The notes: generated from the letters alone by a model not told the origin. A stretch of DNA of 18,724 bases from Clostridiales bacterium UBA4039 (GCA_002382805.1 DGAD01000022.1:121916-140639); one strand, 5' to 3'. Counted from the first letter of the stretch, positions 1 to 9,884 are shown. Numbers and translations: made by a program.

Positions 1-31
1 TTGCTAATACAAGCCTTTTTTATATAGCTTT

Positions 32-1423
32 TTATTGATTTAATATTAATTTGTTGTACATAGCCTTTGCAGCCTTTTTCCCAGCGCCCATAGCAAGGAT
101 TACTGTTGCCGCTCCTGTAACAGCATCTCCACCTGCATAAACATTGGGAACCGTTGTTTCCATTGTCTCTTCATTAACTTGCAGGCAGTTCCACTTATTC
201 AGTTCAAGATTAGGTGTAGCATCAGTTAATAGTGGATTAGGCGTTTGTCCAATTGCAATAATAACCGTATCTGCATCAATGACCTTTTCACTTCCTGGAA
301 TTTCAACAGGTCGACGACGTCCAGAAGCATCCGGTTCTCCAAGTTCCATCTCTATGACTTTCATCCCAGATACTTTTGCGTCTTCACCAATAATCTCTAA
401 TGGATTGTTAAGTAAATCAAAAATAATCCCTTCTTCAATCGCATGATGAATTTCTTCTTTTCTTGCCGGTAATTCTTCCATACCACGACGATAGACAACA
501 TGTACTTCTTTTGCACCTAGGCGTTGCGCCGTTCTTGCCGCATCCATAGCTACATTACCACCACCAACAATAATGGCCTTATCCCCCATTTTTACCGGTG
601 TATGATTGTTCGGAAAGTCATAGGCTTTCATAAGATTAACCCGAGTCAAAAACTCATTGGATGAATATACCCCATTTAGGTTTTCTCCAGGAATATTTAA
701 AAACTTCGGTAATCCTGCTCCACTCCCGATAAACACAGCATCAAAGCCATCTTCAAATAAATCTTCAATGTCTAAGGATTTTCCAATAATAACATTTTTC
801 TCAACATGTACCCCTAGATCTAAGACAAGGTCGATTTCACGTTTAACCAAATCTTTAGGCAATCGAAACTCTGGAATTCCATACATTAATACTCCGCCTA
901 GCTCATGTAGAGCTTCAAACATCACTACCTCAAATCCAAGGCGTGATAAGTCTGATGCACATGACAAACTTGCCGGACCACTTCCCACGATTGCCACTTT
1001 TTTTCCATTTGGTTGAATATGTGGCGGTTCAGGTTTTGCATTGGCCATAACCCAATCTGCAACAAATCGCTCAAGACGTCCTATACCTACCGGTTCACCT
1101 TTAATCCCTCGAACACAGACGCTTTCACATTGGCTCTCTTGAGGACATACACGTCCACAAATCGCCGGAAGCCCATTATCTTCAGTAATAATATCATATG
1201 CAGCCTTTATATTGCCTGCTTTTACTTCTTTAATGAACTCAGGAATCTTTATATTTACAGGACAACCTTTTTTACACGGCTGATGTTTACATTCAATACA
1301 ACGATTGGCCTCTTCCATCGCTTCTTCCAATGTATAGCCTAAAGCAACCTCTAAGAAATTCTTATTACGAATTAGCGGGTCTTGTTCTGTCATCGGTGTT
1401 TTTGTCATTTTCATATTAGCCAT
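32..1423 (-). CDS. nfnB: NADH-dependent reduced ferredoxin:NADP+ oxidoreductase, large subunit NfnB (GltD/SudA-like flavoprotein)
   Basis: This is the large subunit of the electron-bifurcating transhydrogenase NfnAB, which couples NADH and reduced ferredoxin to NADP+ reduction, reversibly, in the cytoplasm of anaerobes. The 463-aa protein begins with a ferredoxin-like region holding two sets of four cysteines (C42, C45, C50, C54 and C89, C93, C99, C103), as expected for two [4Fe-4S] clusters. An FAD Rossmann motif GSGPAS lies near residues 147-152, a second nucleotide motif GGGNVAMDAAR near 287-297 followed by YRRGMEELPAR (NADP(H) side), and the FAD-closing motif AGGDAVTGAATV near the C-terminus. 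It starts eight bases inside the 3' end of nfnA, so translation is probably coupled; its own ribosome binding site is weak. The same family is often annotated as glutamate synthase small subunit, but no large glutamate synthase subunit is nearby and the partner is NfnA, so I prefer NfnB. Length is normal. Confidence 0.9.
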   Translation of the reverse strand: MANMKMTKTPMTEQDPLIRNKNFLEVALGYTLEEAMEEANRCIECKHQPCKKGCPVNIKIPEFIKEVKAGNIKAAYDIITEDNGLPAICGRVCPQESQCESVCVRGIKGEPVGIGRLERFVADWVMANAKPEPPHIQPNGKKVAIVGSGPASLSCASDLSRLGFEVVMFEALHELGGVLMYGIPEFRLPKDLVKREIDLVLDLGVHVEKNVIIGKSLDIEDLFEDGFDAVFIGSGAGLPKFLNIPGENLNGVYSSNEFLTRVNLMKAYDFPNNHTPVKMGDKAIIVGGGNVAMDAARTAQRLGAKEVHVVYRRGMEELPARKEEIHHAIEEGIIFDLLNNPLEIIGEDAKVSGMKVIEMELGEPDASGRRRPVEIPGSEKVIDADTVIIAIGQTPNPLLTDATPNLELNKWNCLQVNEETMETTVPNVYAGGDAVTGAATVILAMGAGKKAAKAMYNKLILNQ

Positions 1424-2246
1424 TTTTTACACCATCCAATCGACATGCATGTTTTTCTTCTGCCACAAAATGTGCTTGACGTTGCATTGCCTCATCAAAG
1501 TCCACTAATAGACCATCAAAGTCCGGTCCGTCAACACAGGCAAACTTGGTCTCATTACCTACCGTAACACGACATCCGCCACACATTCCTGTCCCATCAA
1601 TCATGACCGGATTCAAAGAAACACCTGTTGGTATGTTCAAAGGTTTAGTTATATCAACAACGGCTTTCATCATAATCAATGGACCAATCGCAATCACTTC
1701 ATCATATTGTTCCCCTTTGTCAATGAGCTGTTTTAACACATCCGTTACAAACCCTTGATGCCCTAAAGATCCGTCATTTGTAGCATAGTAGACATTATCA
1801 CATATTTTATTAAACTCATCTTTGAGAATGACAAGATTTTCATCGCGTCCGCCAAGGATGACATCAACTTTTGTACCCATTGAAGCCATTTTTTTAAGCT
1901 GTGGATATAAAGGTGCGCTTCCAACACCTCCACCAATTCCAAGGACACGTTTATGTTTTTTCATTGGTGCTGCTTTTCCAAGGGGGCCTACAAAATCAAT
2001 AAGTTCATCCCCCACTTGCTTTTGTGCCAACAATTGCGTTGTATAGCCAAGAACTTGGTATACAATAGAAACCGAATTTTTTTCTCGGTCAAAGTCCGTA
2101 ATTGTTAGTGGTATACGTTCACCGTTTTCAGCAACACGTAATATAATAAACTGCCCCGGCTCGCATTTTCTTGCAACAAAGGGAGCCTCGATGACCATCT
2201 TTTGGACGACATCATTTAAAATTTCTTTTTCTAAAATTTTATACAT
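1416..2246 (-). CDS. nfnA: NADH-dependent reduced ferredoxin:NADP+ oxidoreductase, small subunit NfnA (PyrK/SudB-like)
   Basis: This is the small FAD- and NAD-binding subunit of NfnAB, a ferredoxin-reductase-fold protein of 276 aa. It shows the flavin motif RIPLTI (residues 44-49), the nucleotide-binding glycine loop GIGGGVGSAP (103-112), and a C-terminal [2Fe-2S] site DGTGMCGGCR (217-226) with a further cysteine at C237 in FACVDGPDFDG. D217 is the candidate for the unusual aspartate cluster ligand reported for Nfn structures. The extension after C237 (residues 243-257, LLVDFDEAMQRQ) is typical of NfnA/SudB and is what I would not expect in the related dihydroorotate dehydrogenase subunit PyrK; pyrD is also absent nearby. 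The start is supported by GAAAGGA at 2254-2260, seven bases upstream of the ATG. It leads a two-gene unit with nfnB and has its own promoter, although read-through from carB is possible. Confidence 0.9.
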   Translation of the reverse strand: MYKILEKEILNDVVQKMVIEAPFVARKCEPGQFIILRVAENGERIPLTITDFDREKNSVSIVYQVLGYTTQLLAQKQVGDELIDFVGPLGKAAPMKKHKRVLGIGGGVGSAPLYPQLKKMASMGTKVDVILGGRDENLVILKDEFNKICDNVYYATNDGSLGHQGFVTDVLKQLIDKGEQYDEVIAIGPLIMMKAVVDITKPLNIPTGVSLNPVMIDGTGMCGGCRVTVGNETKFACVDGPDFDGLLVDFDEAMQRQAHFVAEEKHACRLDGVKNG

Positions 2247-2290
2247 GTTTATTTCCTTTCGTTATTCCCTTTATCCTATTAACTTCCCAA

Positions 2291-2319
2291 ATTATAACAC
2301 CAATATTTCAAGAATTCAA
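2291..2319 (-). promoter_or_regulatory. Promoter of nfnAB
   Basis: On the minus strand TTGAAT (2314-2319) and TATAAT (2291-2296) are separated by exactly 17 bases. A TGT directly before the -10 makes it an extended -10 element. It lies in the 87-base gap after carB, which contains no hairpin followed by a T-run, so nfnAB could be transcribed both from here and by read-through of the arg-car operon. Confidence 0.7.
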
Positions 2320-2333
2320 TAGCCCCTTAATAT

Positions 2334-5300
2334 TCAACGATAAAAGTCAATCGTATCGTAGTCGATTGGTTGTTGACTACGTTTTGTCTGCAAGGCTTTT
2401 ATATATGCCTCTACCGTATCTAAACATGTAAAATTCGGTATGTTCAAGTGTTCTGCCAAACTCCTGAGTTTAAAACCGTTACGTCCTACATCTTTTCCCT
2501 TTGTCGGGATATTGATCATCATTGTTATGGTTTTGTCTTTCATCAGCTCTTGAATCGTTGTCAATGCACTTCCATCAACCGATGTGACTTCGATAGCGTG
2601 TTGATTCAAATACGCCGCACTTTTCTTTGTAGCCATTAATCCGAAGCCTAGTTTTTTAAACGCCTTAGCATATTTTAACATTTCAGGTTTTGCTTTGTCT
2701 GCAACAGATATCAACACATTCCCCTGTTCTGGGAACGAAAATCCTGCCCCTAAAAACGCCTTTAGCAACGCTTTTTCATAGGATGTATCTATCCCTAAGA
2801 CTTCCCCTGTGGACTTCATCTCAGGTGTCAAGGCTGCATCTACATCATGTAGTTTGACAAAGGAAAAAACCGGCGCTTTTACAGCAACAAGATTGGTGGT
2901 CGCTAACAAACCTGTTCCATAGGTTAAATCTCGAAGGCGTTTACCTAAAATCACATCCATTGCAATACGCACCATTGGAATCTTAGTCACTTTACTTAAA
3001 ATAGGTACCGTTCGAGAAGCTCTAGGATTTACTTCAATAATATAGACATGTTCGCCTCGAACTACAAATTGAATATTTACAAGTCCACTTACTTGCAATG
3101 CAATGGATATTTTTTTCGTATACTCAACAATGGTTTGAATAATTTCTTCACTTAACGTTTGCGGCGGATAAACACAGAAGCTATCTCCCGAGTGCACGCC
3201 AGTACGTTCAATATGTTCCATAATCCCTGGAATCAATACATCTTCACGATCACAAATTGCATCGACTTCCACTTCAAGTCCTTCGATGTATTCATCAATA
3301 AGAATTGGATGCTCCGTCGATAGTTCTGTCGCTTCACGAACATACTCTGATAGTTCACGATCGTTATAGACAATCATCATCGCTCGACCGCCGATGACAT
3401 ATGACGGACGTACAAGGACCGGATAACCTATCTCCTGTGCTGCATCAACCGCTTGTGCGATTGAGGTGACTGCCGTTCCCTTAGGTTGAGGAATATGTAA
3501 TTCTCGAAGTAAACGCTCAAAACGTTGACGATTTTCAGCAACATCAATAGCTTCAACAGATGTTCCCAAAATCTGCACACCGCGGCTAACCAGCTTTGGG
3601 GCTAGATTAATGGCTGTCTGCCCACCAAACTGTACGATGACGCCTTTTGGCATTTCTTTACGTATAACATTATAGACATCTTCAATAAACAGGGGTTCAA
3701 AGTAAAGTTTATCTGATGTATCAAAGTCTGTGCTCACTGTTTCAGGGTTGTTGTTGATAATGATAGATTCATATCCAAGTTCTTGAATCGCCCATACTGC
3801 GTGGACTGAACAGTAGTCAAATTCTATACCTTGACCTATGCGAATAGGTCCTGACCCGATAACAATAATTTTTTCACCACGGCTGATGACATTTTCTTCT
3901 TCTTGTTCATATGTTGAATAGTAATACGGCGTTGATGATTCAAACTCTGCGGCACACGTATCTACCATTTTATAGACAGGATACATTCCATGGGCTCTTC
4001 GAATGGCATCAATAATTTCATATGTATTACCCGATAATGCAATAATTTCTGTGTCTGTAAAGCCCATTTTTTCTGCAGTCTGTAAAAGTTCTCCCGTCAT
4101 CGGCTCAGTTGCTAACTTTAGCTCTATGCGAATTATATTATGGATTTTTTCTAAAAACCATGGGTCGATCTTTGTGAGTTCATGAATATAATCTACACTT
4201 AGTCCATGTCGAAGAGCTTGTGCAATAACAAAGATACGATCATCATCGACATCAACAAGATTTTTTTTCAACATGTCTAACGACCAGTTCGACATATATT
4301 CTTTTCTCAACCCAGTTTCTTTACCTTCAAGCGAGACCACCGCTTTGAGCAATGAGCTTTCAAAGGTTCGATCAATTGCCATGACTTCGCCTGTAGCTTT
4401 CATCTGAGTTCCTAGTCGACGATTCGCGTAATCAAATTTGTCAAAAGGCCATTTAGGTATTTTAGTTACAACATAATCAAGCGCTGGCTCAAAAGATGCT
4501 TTGGTTTTTTTTGTCACCGAGTTTGGTATCTCATGAAGATGCAAACCCACAGCAATTTTAGCTGCGATTTTGGCAATCGGATAACCTGCAGCTTTTGAAG
4601 CAAGAGCCGATGATCGACTTACTCGTGGGTTAACTTCAATAACGATGTATTCTTTACTCTTAGGATTAAGCGCTAATTGAACATTACATCCACCTTCGAT
4701 TTTTAATGCACGAATAATTTTCACACTGGCTTGACGCAACATATGGTATTCATTATCTGTTAGTGTTTGTGATGGCGCTACAACAATACTATCACCTGTA
4801 TGAATCCCAACCGGATCAAAGTTTTCCATATTACATATAATAATGCACGTATCATTTTTATCACGCATGACTTCATATTCTATTTCTTTCCAGCCAGCTA
4901 CGGATTGCTCTAAAAGCACTTGATGTATTCGGCTATGCATAAGCCCTGTATGAAGCACTTCTTTTAATTCCTCTAAATTATTGGCAATACCACCACCTAA
5001 ACCTCCCATCGTATATGCTGGTCGAACAATAATTGGGAATCCAATCGTCTCTGCAAACGCCAATCCTTGCTCAATAGAACTTACAATTTCACTTTCAGGA
5101 ATCGGCTCGCCAATGGCTATCATAAGATTTTTAAACTCTTCTCGGTCCTCAGCCTGTTTAATGGCTTCAAGCTTGGTCCCAAGCAGTTGTACACCATACT
5201 TGTCTAAGACTCCGGCTTCCGTCAATTCCACTGCCATATTCAAGCCTGTTTGTCCTCCAAGGGTTGGCAACAAGCCATCCGGGCGTTCTTTACTAATAAT

Positions 5301-5528
5301 ATATTCTAAACTTTCTACGGTTAAGGGTTGGATATATACATGGTCTGCGATATTATCATCGGTCATGATCGTTGCGGGATTACTATTGACAAGTACAACC
5401 TCAAGCCCTTCTTCTTTTAGTGATTTACAGGCTTGGGTTCCCGCATAATCGAACTCTGCAGCTTGGCCGATAATAATAGGTCCCGAACCGATAACCATAA
5501 CTTTTTGAATCGATTTATCTAATGGCAT
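2334..5528 (-). CDS. carB: Carbamoyl-phosphate synthase, large (ammonia) subunit
   Basis: CarB makes carbamoyl phosphate from bicarbonate, ammonia (passed from CarA) and two ATP, for citrulline and pyrimidine synthesis. The 1064-aa length is normal for the full protein. Two homologous synthetase halves are visible: the first opens with [20 protein letters not shown] (residues 14-33) and contains [20 protein letters not shown] (298-317); the second opens with [15 protein letters not shown] (558-572) and contains [11 protein letters not shown]. Between them (about 400-550) is the oligomerisation region. The last ~130 residues are a complete MGS-like allosteric domain, including [14 protein letters not shown] and TCLDTVEAY, so control by nucleotides or ornithine is possible. 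The start overlaps the end of carA by 14 bases, implying coupled translation. It is the last gene of the arg-car operon before the nfnA promoter. Placement with arg genes suggests an arginine-controlled copy; whether a second pyrimidine copy exists cannot be seen here. Confidence 0.97.
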   Translation of the reverse strand: MPLDKSIQKVMVIGSGPIIIGQAAEFDYAGTQACKSLKEEGLEVVLVNSNPATIMTDDNIADHVYIQPLTVESLEYIISKERPDGLLPTLGGQTGLNMAVELTEAGVLDKYGVQLLGTKLEAIKQAEDREEFKNLMIAIGEPIPESEIVSSIEQGLAFAETIGFPIIVRPAYTMGGLGGGIANNLEELKEVLHTGLMHSRIHQVLLEQSVAGWKEIEYEVMRDKNDTCIIICNMENFDPVGIHTGDSIVVAPSQTLTDNEYHMLRQASVKIIRALKIEGGCNVQLALNPKSKEYIVIEVNPRVSRSSALASKAAGYPIAKIAAKIAVGLHLHEIPNSVTKKTKASFEPALDYVVTKIPKWPFDKFDYANRRLGTQMKATGEVMAIDRTFESSLLKAVVSLEGKETGLRKEYMSNWSLDMLKKNLVDVDDDRIFVIAQALRHGLSVDYIHELTKIDPWFLEKIHNIIRIELKLATEPMTGELLQTAEKMGFTDTEIIALSGNTYEIIDAIRRAHGMYPVYKMVDTCAAEFESSTPYYYSTYEQEEENVISRGEKIIVIGSGPIRIGQGIEFDYCSVHAVWAIQELGYESIIINNNPETVSTDFDTSDKLYFEPLFIEDVYNVIRKEMPKGVIVQFGGQTAINLAPKLVSRGVQILGTSVEAIDVAENRQRFERLLRELHIPQPKGTAVTSIAQAVDAAQEIGYPVLVRPSYVIGGRAMMIVYNDRELSEYVREATELSTEHPILIDEYIEGLEVEVDAICDREDVLIPGIMEHIERTGVHSGDSFCVYPPQTLSEEIIQTIVEYTKKISIALQVSGLVNIQFVVRGEHVYIIEVNPRASRTVPILSKVTKIPMVRIAMDVILGKRLRDLTYGTGLLATTNLVAVKAPVFSFVKLHDVDAALTPEMKSTGEVLGIDTSYEKALLKAFLGAGFSFPEQGNVLISVADKAKPEMLKYAKAFKKLGFGLMATKKSAAYLNQHAIEVTSVDGSALTTIQELMKDKTITMMINIPTKGKDVGRNGFKLRSLAEHLNIPNFTCLDTVEAYIKALQTKRSQQPIDYDTIDFYR

Positions 5529-6612
5529 CTGCTTTTTTCCTTTCGATTTTGTCTAACCACTCTTTAAAAATTACTGTTGCATCTGTCGGTCCAGGTCCTT
5601 CCTCTGGATGAAACTGAACCGATTCTACTGACCATTTTTCACTGATTATCCCTTCAACGGTATCATCATTCACATTAATATGAGTCAATTGAAGTTCTGA
5701 TGGGATCGTGTTTCGATCAACGGCATATCCATGATTTTGTGCTGTCATATATACTTTTTGTGTTCTTAAGTCCAGTACCGGATGGTTACTACCTCGATGG
5801 CCAAATTTAAGTTTATATGTATCCCCGCCAAAACTGAGCGCAAGAATTTGGTGACCCAGACAAATACCAAATAATGGCATCTGACCTTTTAAGGCCTTGG
5901 CTAGGGCAATAGCTTCAACACATTCTTTAGGGTCTCCCGGACCATTGGAAAAAAGAATGGCATCAAACATGTTCACTTCAATGTTCTCTATCGATATATC
6001 CGATGGAAAAACCGTCACTTTACATTGATGGTCCAAAAGCTGTTGAATAATTCCTTGCTTTATACCAAGATCAATAACGCCAAGGTGCATTTTACCATTT
6101 CCTTTTGTAGGCATATGTTGTATCACCGATGGTGTTGAAACTTTTTTAACAATATCCCTTGGAAACGTATAGGCTTTTATTCCTTCTTGCAACTGTAAAA
6201 GACTCAGTGAGGCATCCGTTGTAATAACCGACTTCATTGCCCCATGATTTCGTATGCGTTTAGTAAGCATGCGGGTATCTATATCATATACCCCCATAAT
6301 ATTATTCTCAGCCAAATAGCCTGCTAAATCGGTCTGCATTTGCCAATGGCTAGGATGGGTACTATATTCTTTTACAATAAAACCCGAAACTTTAATCGAA
6401 GTCGATTCCATATCCTTGGCATTAATTCCATAGTTTCCAATAAGGGGATAAGTCATCGTCACAATCTGGCCTGCATAGGAAGGATCTGTCAATATTTCTT
6501 GATACCCTGTCATACCTGTATTAAAAACGACTTCACCATAGACTGTCCCCTGGCTTCCAAAGCTTTTGCCTTCCAAAAGCGTTCCATCTTCCAGCATTAT
6601 GCGTGCAATCAT
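5515..6612 (-). CDS. carA: Carbamoyl-phosphate synthase, small (glutamine amidotransferase) subunit
   Basis: CarA hydrolyses glutamine and channels ammonia to CarB. The 365-aa protein has the N-terminal CPSase small-chain domain (about 1-150, with the motif [12 protein letters not shown] at 28-39) and a C-terminal class I glutaminase domain. The nucleophile is C251 in FGICLGHQ (248-255), and the remaining catalytic pair is H335 and E337 in FHPEE. The SNGPGDP oxyanion loop is at 222-228. The ATG overlaps the argD stop codon as ATGA (four bases), with AGAGGTG just upstream, and the 3' end overlaps carB by 14 bases, so it sits in the middle of a translationally coupled chain. Length and motifs are complete; nothing looks broken. 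Confidence 0.97.
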   Translation of the reverse strand: MIARIMLEDGTLLEGKSFGSQGTVYGEVVFNTGMTGYQEILTDPSYAGQIVTMTYPLIGNYGINAKDMESTSIKVSGFIVKEYSTHPSHWQMQTDLAGYLAENNIMGVYDIDTRMLTKRIRNHGAMKSVITTDASLSLLQLQEGIKAYTFPRDIVKKVSTPSVIQHMPTKGNGKMHLGVIDLGIKQGIIQQLLDHQCKVTVFPSDISIENIEVNMFDAILFSNGPGDPKECVEAIALAKALKGQMPLFGICLGHQILALSFGGDTYKLKFGHRGSNHPVLDLRTQKVYMTAQNHGYAVDRNTIPSELQLTHINVNDDTVEGIISEKWSVESVQFHPEEGPGPTDATVIFKEWLDKIERKKADAIR

Positions 6613-7775
6613 AACAACACCTCTCTTAAGGTCTTAATACATATGTCAATATGTTCTTTTTGGACAACTAGTGGCGGGACAAAACGTATAACATTACTAC
6701 CTGCACCTACAATCAACAACTTTTTTTCATACGCTTTTTTTACAATAGCACTCGGTTGCCCATCAATAACAATCCCTTGCATTAGTCCCATTCCACGAAC
6801 TTCTTTGACTGAATCAAACTCTTCTTTTAACCTATTTAATTGTTGGGATAAATAGGCCCCCATCGCCTGTACATGGTTTAAAAATTCTGGCGACATGACA
6901 TGATCAAGGACCACATTGACAGCTGACATTGCTAATGGATTTCCTCCAAAAGTTGCGGCATGGTCTCCGGGCTTAAATCCTTTGGCAACTTCTTCTGATG
7001 CTAACATCGCCCCAACCGCTACCCCTGCGCCAAGTCCTTTGGCTAAAGCTATGATATCCGGCTTAATATCATAGTGCATATATGCACAAACCTCACCTGT
7101 TCGTCCAATCCCAGTCTGAACTTCATCAAAAATAAGTACGCATCCATTTTTATCACACAGCTTACTAGCCGCTTCGATATATTCTCTCTGCGCAGCAATT
7201 ATGCCGCCTTCCCCTTGAATTACTTCCATCATGATGCCACAAGTCTTATCTGAAATTGCTTCTTCTAGAGCTTTAATATTGTTGTATTCAACGTGTTTTA
7301 TACCTGGTAGTAAAGGGTTAAGTCCTTCTTGGTATTTTGTTTGACCCGTTGCTGAAATCGCTCCCAAGGTACGTCCATGAAAAGAATTTTTCATAGTAAT
7401 AATTTCATAGCGCTCTGGATTCCCTTTAAATTTAGCATATTTTCTTGCCAACTTTAACGATGCTTCAACAGCCTCTGTTCCTGAGTTGCAAAAAAACACG
7501 CGGTCCATTTGTGTTGCCCGAGTTATTTTTTTCGCCGCTTTAAGCTGTTCATCATTAAAATATAGGTTAGAGCAATGCAAAAATTCATCCACTTGTTTAT
7601 GGAGGGCTTGCCTTAGTCCTTGGTGGCTATAACCAAGGGCATTAACTGCAATTCCTGCAACAAAGTCTAAATAGCGATTTTCCTGTTCATCCACAAGATA
7701 TAGTCCTTCTCCATGAGTGAACACATTTGGTAATTGATTATATGTGTGCATTATATATGATTTATTGGTTTCCAT
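6609..7775 (-). CDS. argD: Acetylornithine aminotransferase
   Basis: ArgD is a PLP-dependent class III aminotransferase that converts N-acetylglutamate semialdehyde to N-acetylornithine with glutamate as amino donor. From the chosen start it is 388 aa. It shows NSGTEA (97-102), SFHGRT (131-136), the cofactor aspartate D217 in FDEVQTGIGRTG, the Schiff-base lysine K246 in ALAKGLGAG, and TFGGNPLA (275-282). The reading frame is open for 30 codons further upstream, but that extension lies inside argB; AAGGAGG at 7781-7787, five bases before the ATG at 7775, fixes the start and overlaps the argB stop codon. It overlaps carA by four bases. Related ornithine or succinylornithine aminotransferases look similar, but the operon partners argJ and argB make ArgD the natural call. 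Confidence 0.95.
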   Translation of the reverse strand: METNKSYIMHTYNQLPNVFTHGEGLYLVDEQENRYLDFVAGIAVNALGYSHQGLRQALHKQVDEFLHCSNLYFNDEQLKAAKKITRATQMDRVFFCNSGTEAVEASLKLARKYAKFKGNPERYEIITMKNSFHGRTLGAISATGQTKYQEGLNPLLPGIKHVEYNNIKALEEAISDKTCGIMMEVIQGEGGIIAAQREYIEAASKLCDKNGCVLIFDEVQTGIGRTGEVCAYMHYDIKPDIIALAKGLGAGVAVGAMLASEEVAKGFKPGDHAATFGGNPLAMSAVNVVLDHVMSPEFLNHVQAMGAYLSQQLNRLKEEFDSVKEVRGMGLMQGIVIDGQPSAIVKKAYEKKLLIVGAGSNVIRFVPPLVVQKEHIDICIKTLREVLL

Positions 7776-7780
7776 AGGCG

Positions 7781-7787
7781 CCTCCTT
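7781..7787 (-). promoter_or_regulatory. Ribosome binding site deciding the argD start
   Basis: AAGGAGG lies five bases before the ATG at 7775 and shares bases 7786-7787 with the argB stop codon. It argues for the internal start of argD rather than an extension into argB, and for coupling of argB and argD translation. Confidence 0.75.
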
Positions 7788-8652
7788 ATAAGTCTTTTCC
7801 AAACATTGTTCCCACACCATTTTTAGTAAAAATTTCAAGCAATAGGCTATGCTCAACTCGTCCATCTAATATATGAACATTTTTTACCCCTTTTTCAATT
7901 CCTTCAACGCAACACATGACTTTTGGAATCATCCCTCCTGAAATCACGTTTGTATTAATATAGTGGTCCACTTCATCAATATTTATTTTTGATATAAGCG
8001 AATTACTGTTGTCAACATCGCGTAAAACGCCTTCCACATCTGTCAAAAAAATTAATTTTTCAGCATCTAGGGCTCCTGCAATAGCACTTGCTGCAAAATC
8101 CGCATTAATATTATACGTGGCTCCATCCACATCCGTTCCAATCGGAGCAATGACAGGTATAAAATCATTGTCCAGCAATGAATAGATTAATGTTGTATCT
8201 ACTGAACTTACTTCGCCGACAAAGCCTATATCTTGCCCTTCTACGTATTTCTTCTTGACCTTTAGCGTCTTTCCGTCTTTACCTGAAATACCAACCGCAT
8301 TAATATCATGATTTTGAATTAATTGCACAACATCTTTATTTACCTTGCCACTAAGCACCATCTCAACAACCTCGACCGCTTCTTGTGTTGTCACGCGAAG
8401 TCCATTAAAAAATTCCGTCTCTATGCCCATGCTTTTTAAAGTAGAGGAGATTTCTTTTCCACCGCCATGGACAATCACCGGTTTAAAACCGACGAGTTTC
8501 ATAAGGACAATATCTTCAATCACTGTTTCTTTAATCTTATCGTCCACCATTGCTGAACCACCATATTTTATAACAACAATCTTTCCATTAAATTGTTTGA
8601 TATAAGGAAGTGCTTCAACTAAAATCTTTGCTTTTTCAATAAGTTTTTCCAT
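7786..8652 (-). CDS. argB: Acetylglutamate kinase, arginine-sensitive type
   Basis: ArgB phosphorylates N-acetylglutamate, the controlling step in the acetyl-cycling pathway. From the chosen start it is 288 aa of amino acid kinase fold, with KYGGSAM (29-35), VHGGGKEI (61-68), NINADFAASAIAGAL (181-195) and FLTDVEGV (202-209). Two features mark the hexameric, arginine-inhibited class: an N-terminal helix (about residues 1-20, MEKLIEKAKILVEALPYIKQ) and the C-terminal signature HILDGRVEHSLLLEIFT followed by GVGTM (260-283), which in characterised enzymes forms the arginine site. Feedback inhibition by arginine is therefore a good inference. Two further ATGs lie upstream (8664 and 8667), but GGAGG at 8658-8662 is placed five bases before the ATG at 8652. 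The argJ stop codon overlaps the upstream ATG pair and the argB ribosome binding site lies directly against it. Confidence 0.96.
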   Translation of the reverse strand: MEKLIEKAKILVEALPYIKQFNGKIVVIKYGGSAMVDDKIKETVIEDIVLMKLVGFKPVIVHGGGKEISSTLKSMGIETEFFNGLRVTTQEAVEVVEMVLSGKVNKDVVQLIQNHDINAVGISGKDGKTLKVKKKYVEGQDIGFVGEVSSVDTTLIYSLLDNDFIPVIAPIGTDVDGATYNINADFAASAIAGALDAEKLIFLTDVEGVLRDVDNSNSLISKINIDEVDHYINTNVISGGMIPKVMCCVEGIEKGVKNVHILDGRVEHSLLLEIFTKNGVGTMFGKDL

Positions 8653-8657
8653 CTTAT

Positions 8658-8662
8658 CCTCC
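8658..8662 (-). promoter_or_regulatory. Ribosome binding site deciding the argB start
   Basis: GGAGG is followed by five bases and then the ATG at 8652. The two earlier in-frame ATGs (8664, 8667) lie upstream of this site and have no comparable sequence in front, so the third ATG is the likely start. Confidence 0.65.
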
Positions 8663-8663
8663 A

Positions 8664-9884
8664 TCATGTTCTATACTCGCCGTTAATTTTTACATATTCA
8701 TAACTTAAGTCGCATCCCCATCCAGTCACCTGTGCATCTCCCTGGTGGCAATCAACAACCACTCGGATTTCCTTTTCCTTTAATATCTCTAGTGCATATT
8801 CTTCATCAAACCCTATGGGTTGTCCTTCTTGAAGAAGTTTTATGGCACCTGCATCACTGATGTAATCGACATCAACTAAATTCGGATTAAATTCTGCCCC
8901 TGAATAGCCAAGAGCACATAAAATTCGTCCCCAGTTCGCATCTTCTCCAAAAAAAGCCGTTTTGACTAAGTTGGATGTTATCACTGCATGAGCCATCTTT
9001 CGTGCCTCGTGTTTATCATGCATATTTTTTACTGTGACTTCAATAAATTTGGTTGCACCTTCACCGTCTTTAACAATCAACTTAGCCAATTCCTGATTAA
9101 GTTGATAAAAAGCTTCTTGAAAAACAGCGTATTCTTTTGTCCCTTGTAAAATAGCCGTATTTTTTGCCATACCATTAGCTAGCACAAGCACCATATCATT
9201 GGTTGATGTGTCGCCGTCCACACTAATCATATTGTATGTATCATCAATAGTCTCTTTTAAGAGTACTTGTAACGTTTCTTGATCAATCGCTACATCCGTT
9301 GTAATAAAAGAAAGCATCGTCCCCATATTCGGATGAATCATTCCAGAACCTTTCGCCATCCCAGAAATGGTCACTGTTTTCTCTCCTAATTTTATCTGAA
9401 GGGATTTTTCTTTGACAAATGTATCTGTAGTCATAATACCTTGTGCAGCTGCAGATGCATAGTCACGCTCTGTGCCATAGTCTGTTGTAATAGATTTAAT
9501 CCCGTCAAGAATCTTATCCATTGGTAACACTTGACCAATCACTCCTGTTGAGGCAACTAAAATATTCTCTTGATTTGTTCCCATATACTCTGCATAAGCT
9601 TTCGCCATAAGCTTAGTATCTTGATACCCTTTTTCTCCGGTACATGCATTTGCATTCCCACTATTAATGATGATTCCTTGAATTGCCTTTTTTTGTTCTA
9701 ATAATTCCATGTTCCATCGAACCGGAGCAGCCTTAACTATGTTTTTAGTGAATACACCTGCATATGCACAGGGTTTATCTGAAAATAGCATTGCTAAATC
9801 TTTGTTCTTCCGCTTGACTCCGCAGTGAATGCCTGCCGCATTAAATCCTATAGGTGCCGTAATTCCATCTTTTATCCATTTCAT
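8664..9884 (-). CDS. argJ: Glutamate N-acetyltransferase / ornithine acetyltransferase
   Basis: ArgJ moves the acetyl group from N-acetylornithine to glutamate, regenerating N-acetylglutamate and releasing ornithine; bifunctional members also use acetyl-CoA. The 406-aa precursor cleaves itself into two chains: the expected nucleophile is T189 in MGTMLSF (187-193), so cleavage is predicted between G188 and T189. The usual alanine before the threonine is a glycine here. Other family motifs are SGNANACTG (75-83), the oxyanion-hole pair T113-G114 in STGVIG, AKGSGMIHPNMG (177-188), and GEGATKF and DANWGRI in the beta chain. The ATG at 9884 has AAAGGAGT at 9893-9900. It is the first gene of the arg-car operon. 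Unusually argC, often its neighbour, is not upstream; cls is, in the opposite direction. Whether the enzyme is mono- or bifunctional cannot be read from the sequence. Confidence 0.96.
   Translation of the reverse strand: MKWIKDGITAPIGFNAAGIHCGVKRKNKDLAMLFSDKPCAYAGVFTKNIVKAAPVRWNMELLEQKKAIQGIIINSGNANACTGEKGYQDTKLMAKAYAEYMGTNQENILVASTGVIGQVLPMDKILDGIKSITTDYGTERDYASAAAQGIMTTDTFVKEKSLQIKLGEKTVTISGMAKGSGMIHPNMGTMLSFITTDVAIDQETLQVLLKETIDDTYNMISVDGDTSTNDMVLVLANGMAKNTAILQGTKEYAVFQEAFYQLNQELAKLIVKDGEGATKFIEVTVKNMHDKHEARKMAHAVITSNLVKTAFFGEDANWGRILCALGYSGAEFNPNLVDVDYISDAGAIKLLQEGQPIGFDEEYALEILKEKEIRVVVDCHQGDAQVTGWGCDLSYEYVKINGEYRT

Noticed and set aside
1..31. Terminator after nfnB
   Set aside because: Only a weak AAGC/GCTT pairing is visible and the window ends here, so it cannot be called.
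32..1423. Glutamate synthase small subunit (GltD)
   Set aside because: No GltB large subunit is present and the adjacent gene has the NfnA-specific C-terminus, so an Nfn transhydrogenase fits better.
1416..2246. PyrK, electron transfer subunit of dihydroorotate dehydrogenase, suggested by closeness to carAB
   Set aside because: No pyrD is adjacent, the protein has the NfnA extension, and it overlaps nfnB.
4981..5448. 155-codon open frame on the plus strand opposite carB
   Set aside because: It mirrors a well-conserved region of carB, has no ribosome binding site and no recognisable protein features.
6340..6855. 171-codon open frame on the plus strand opposite carA and argD
   Set aside because: It crosses the junction of two certain genes on the other strand; its composition is a codon-reflection product and no promoter or ribosome binding site is seen.
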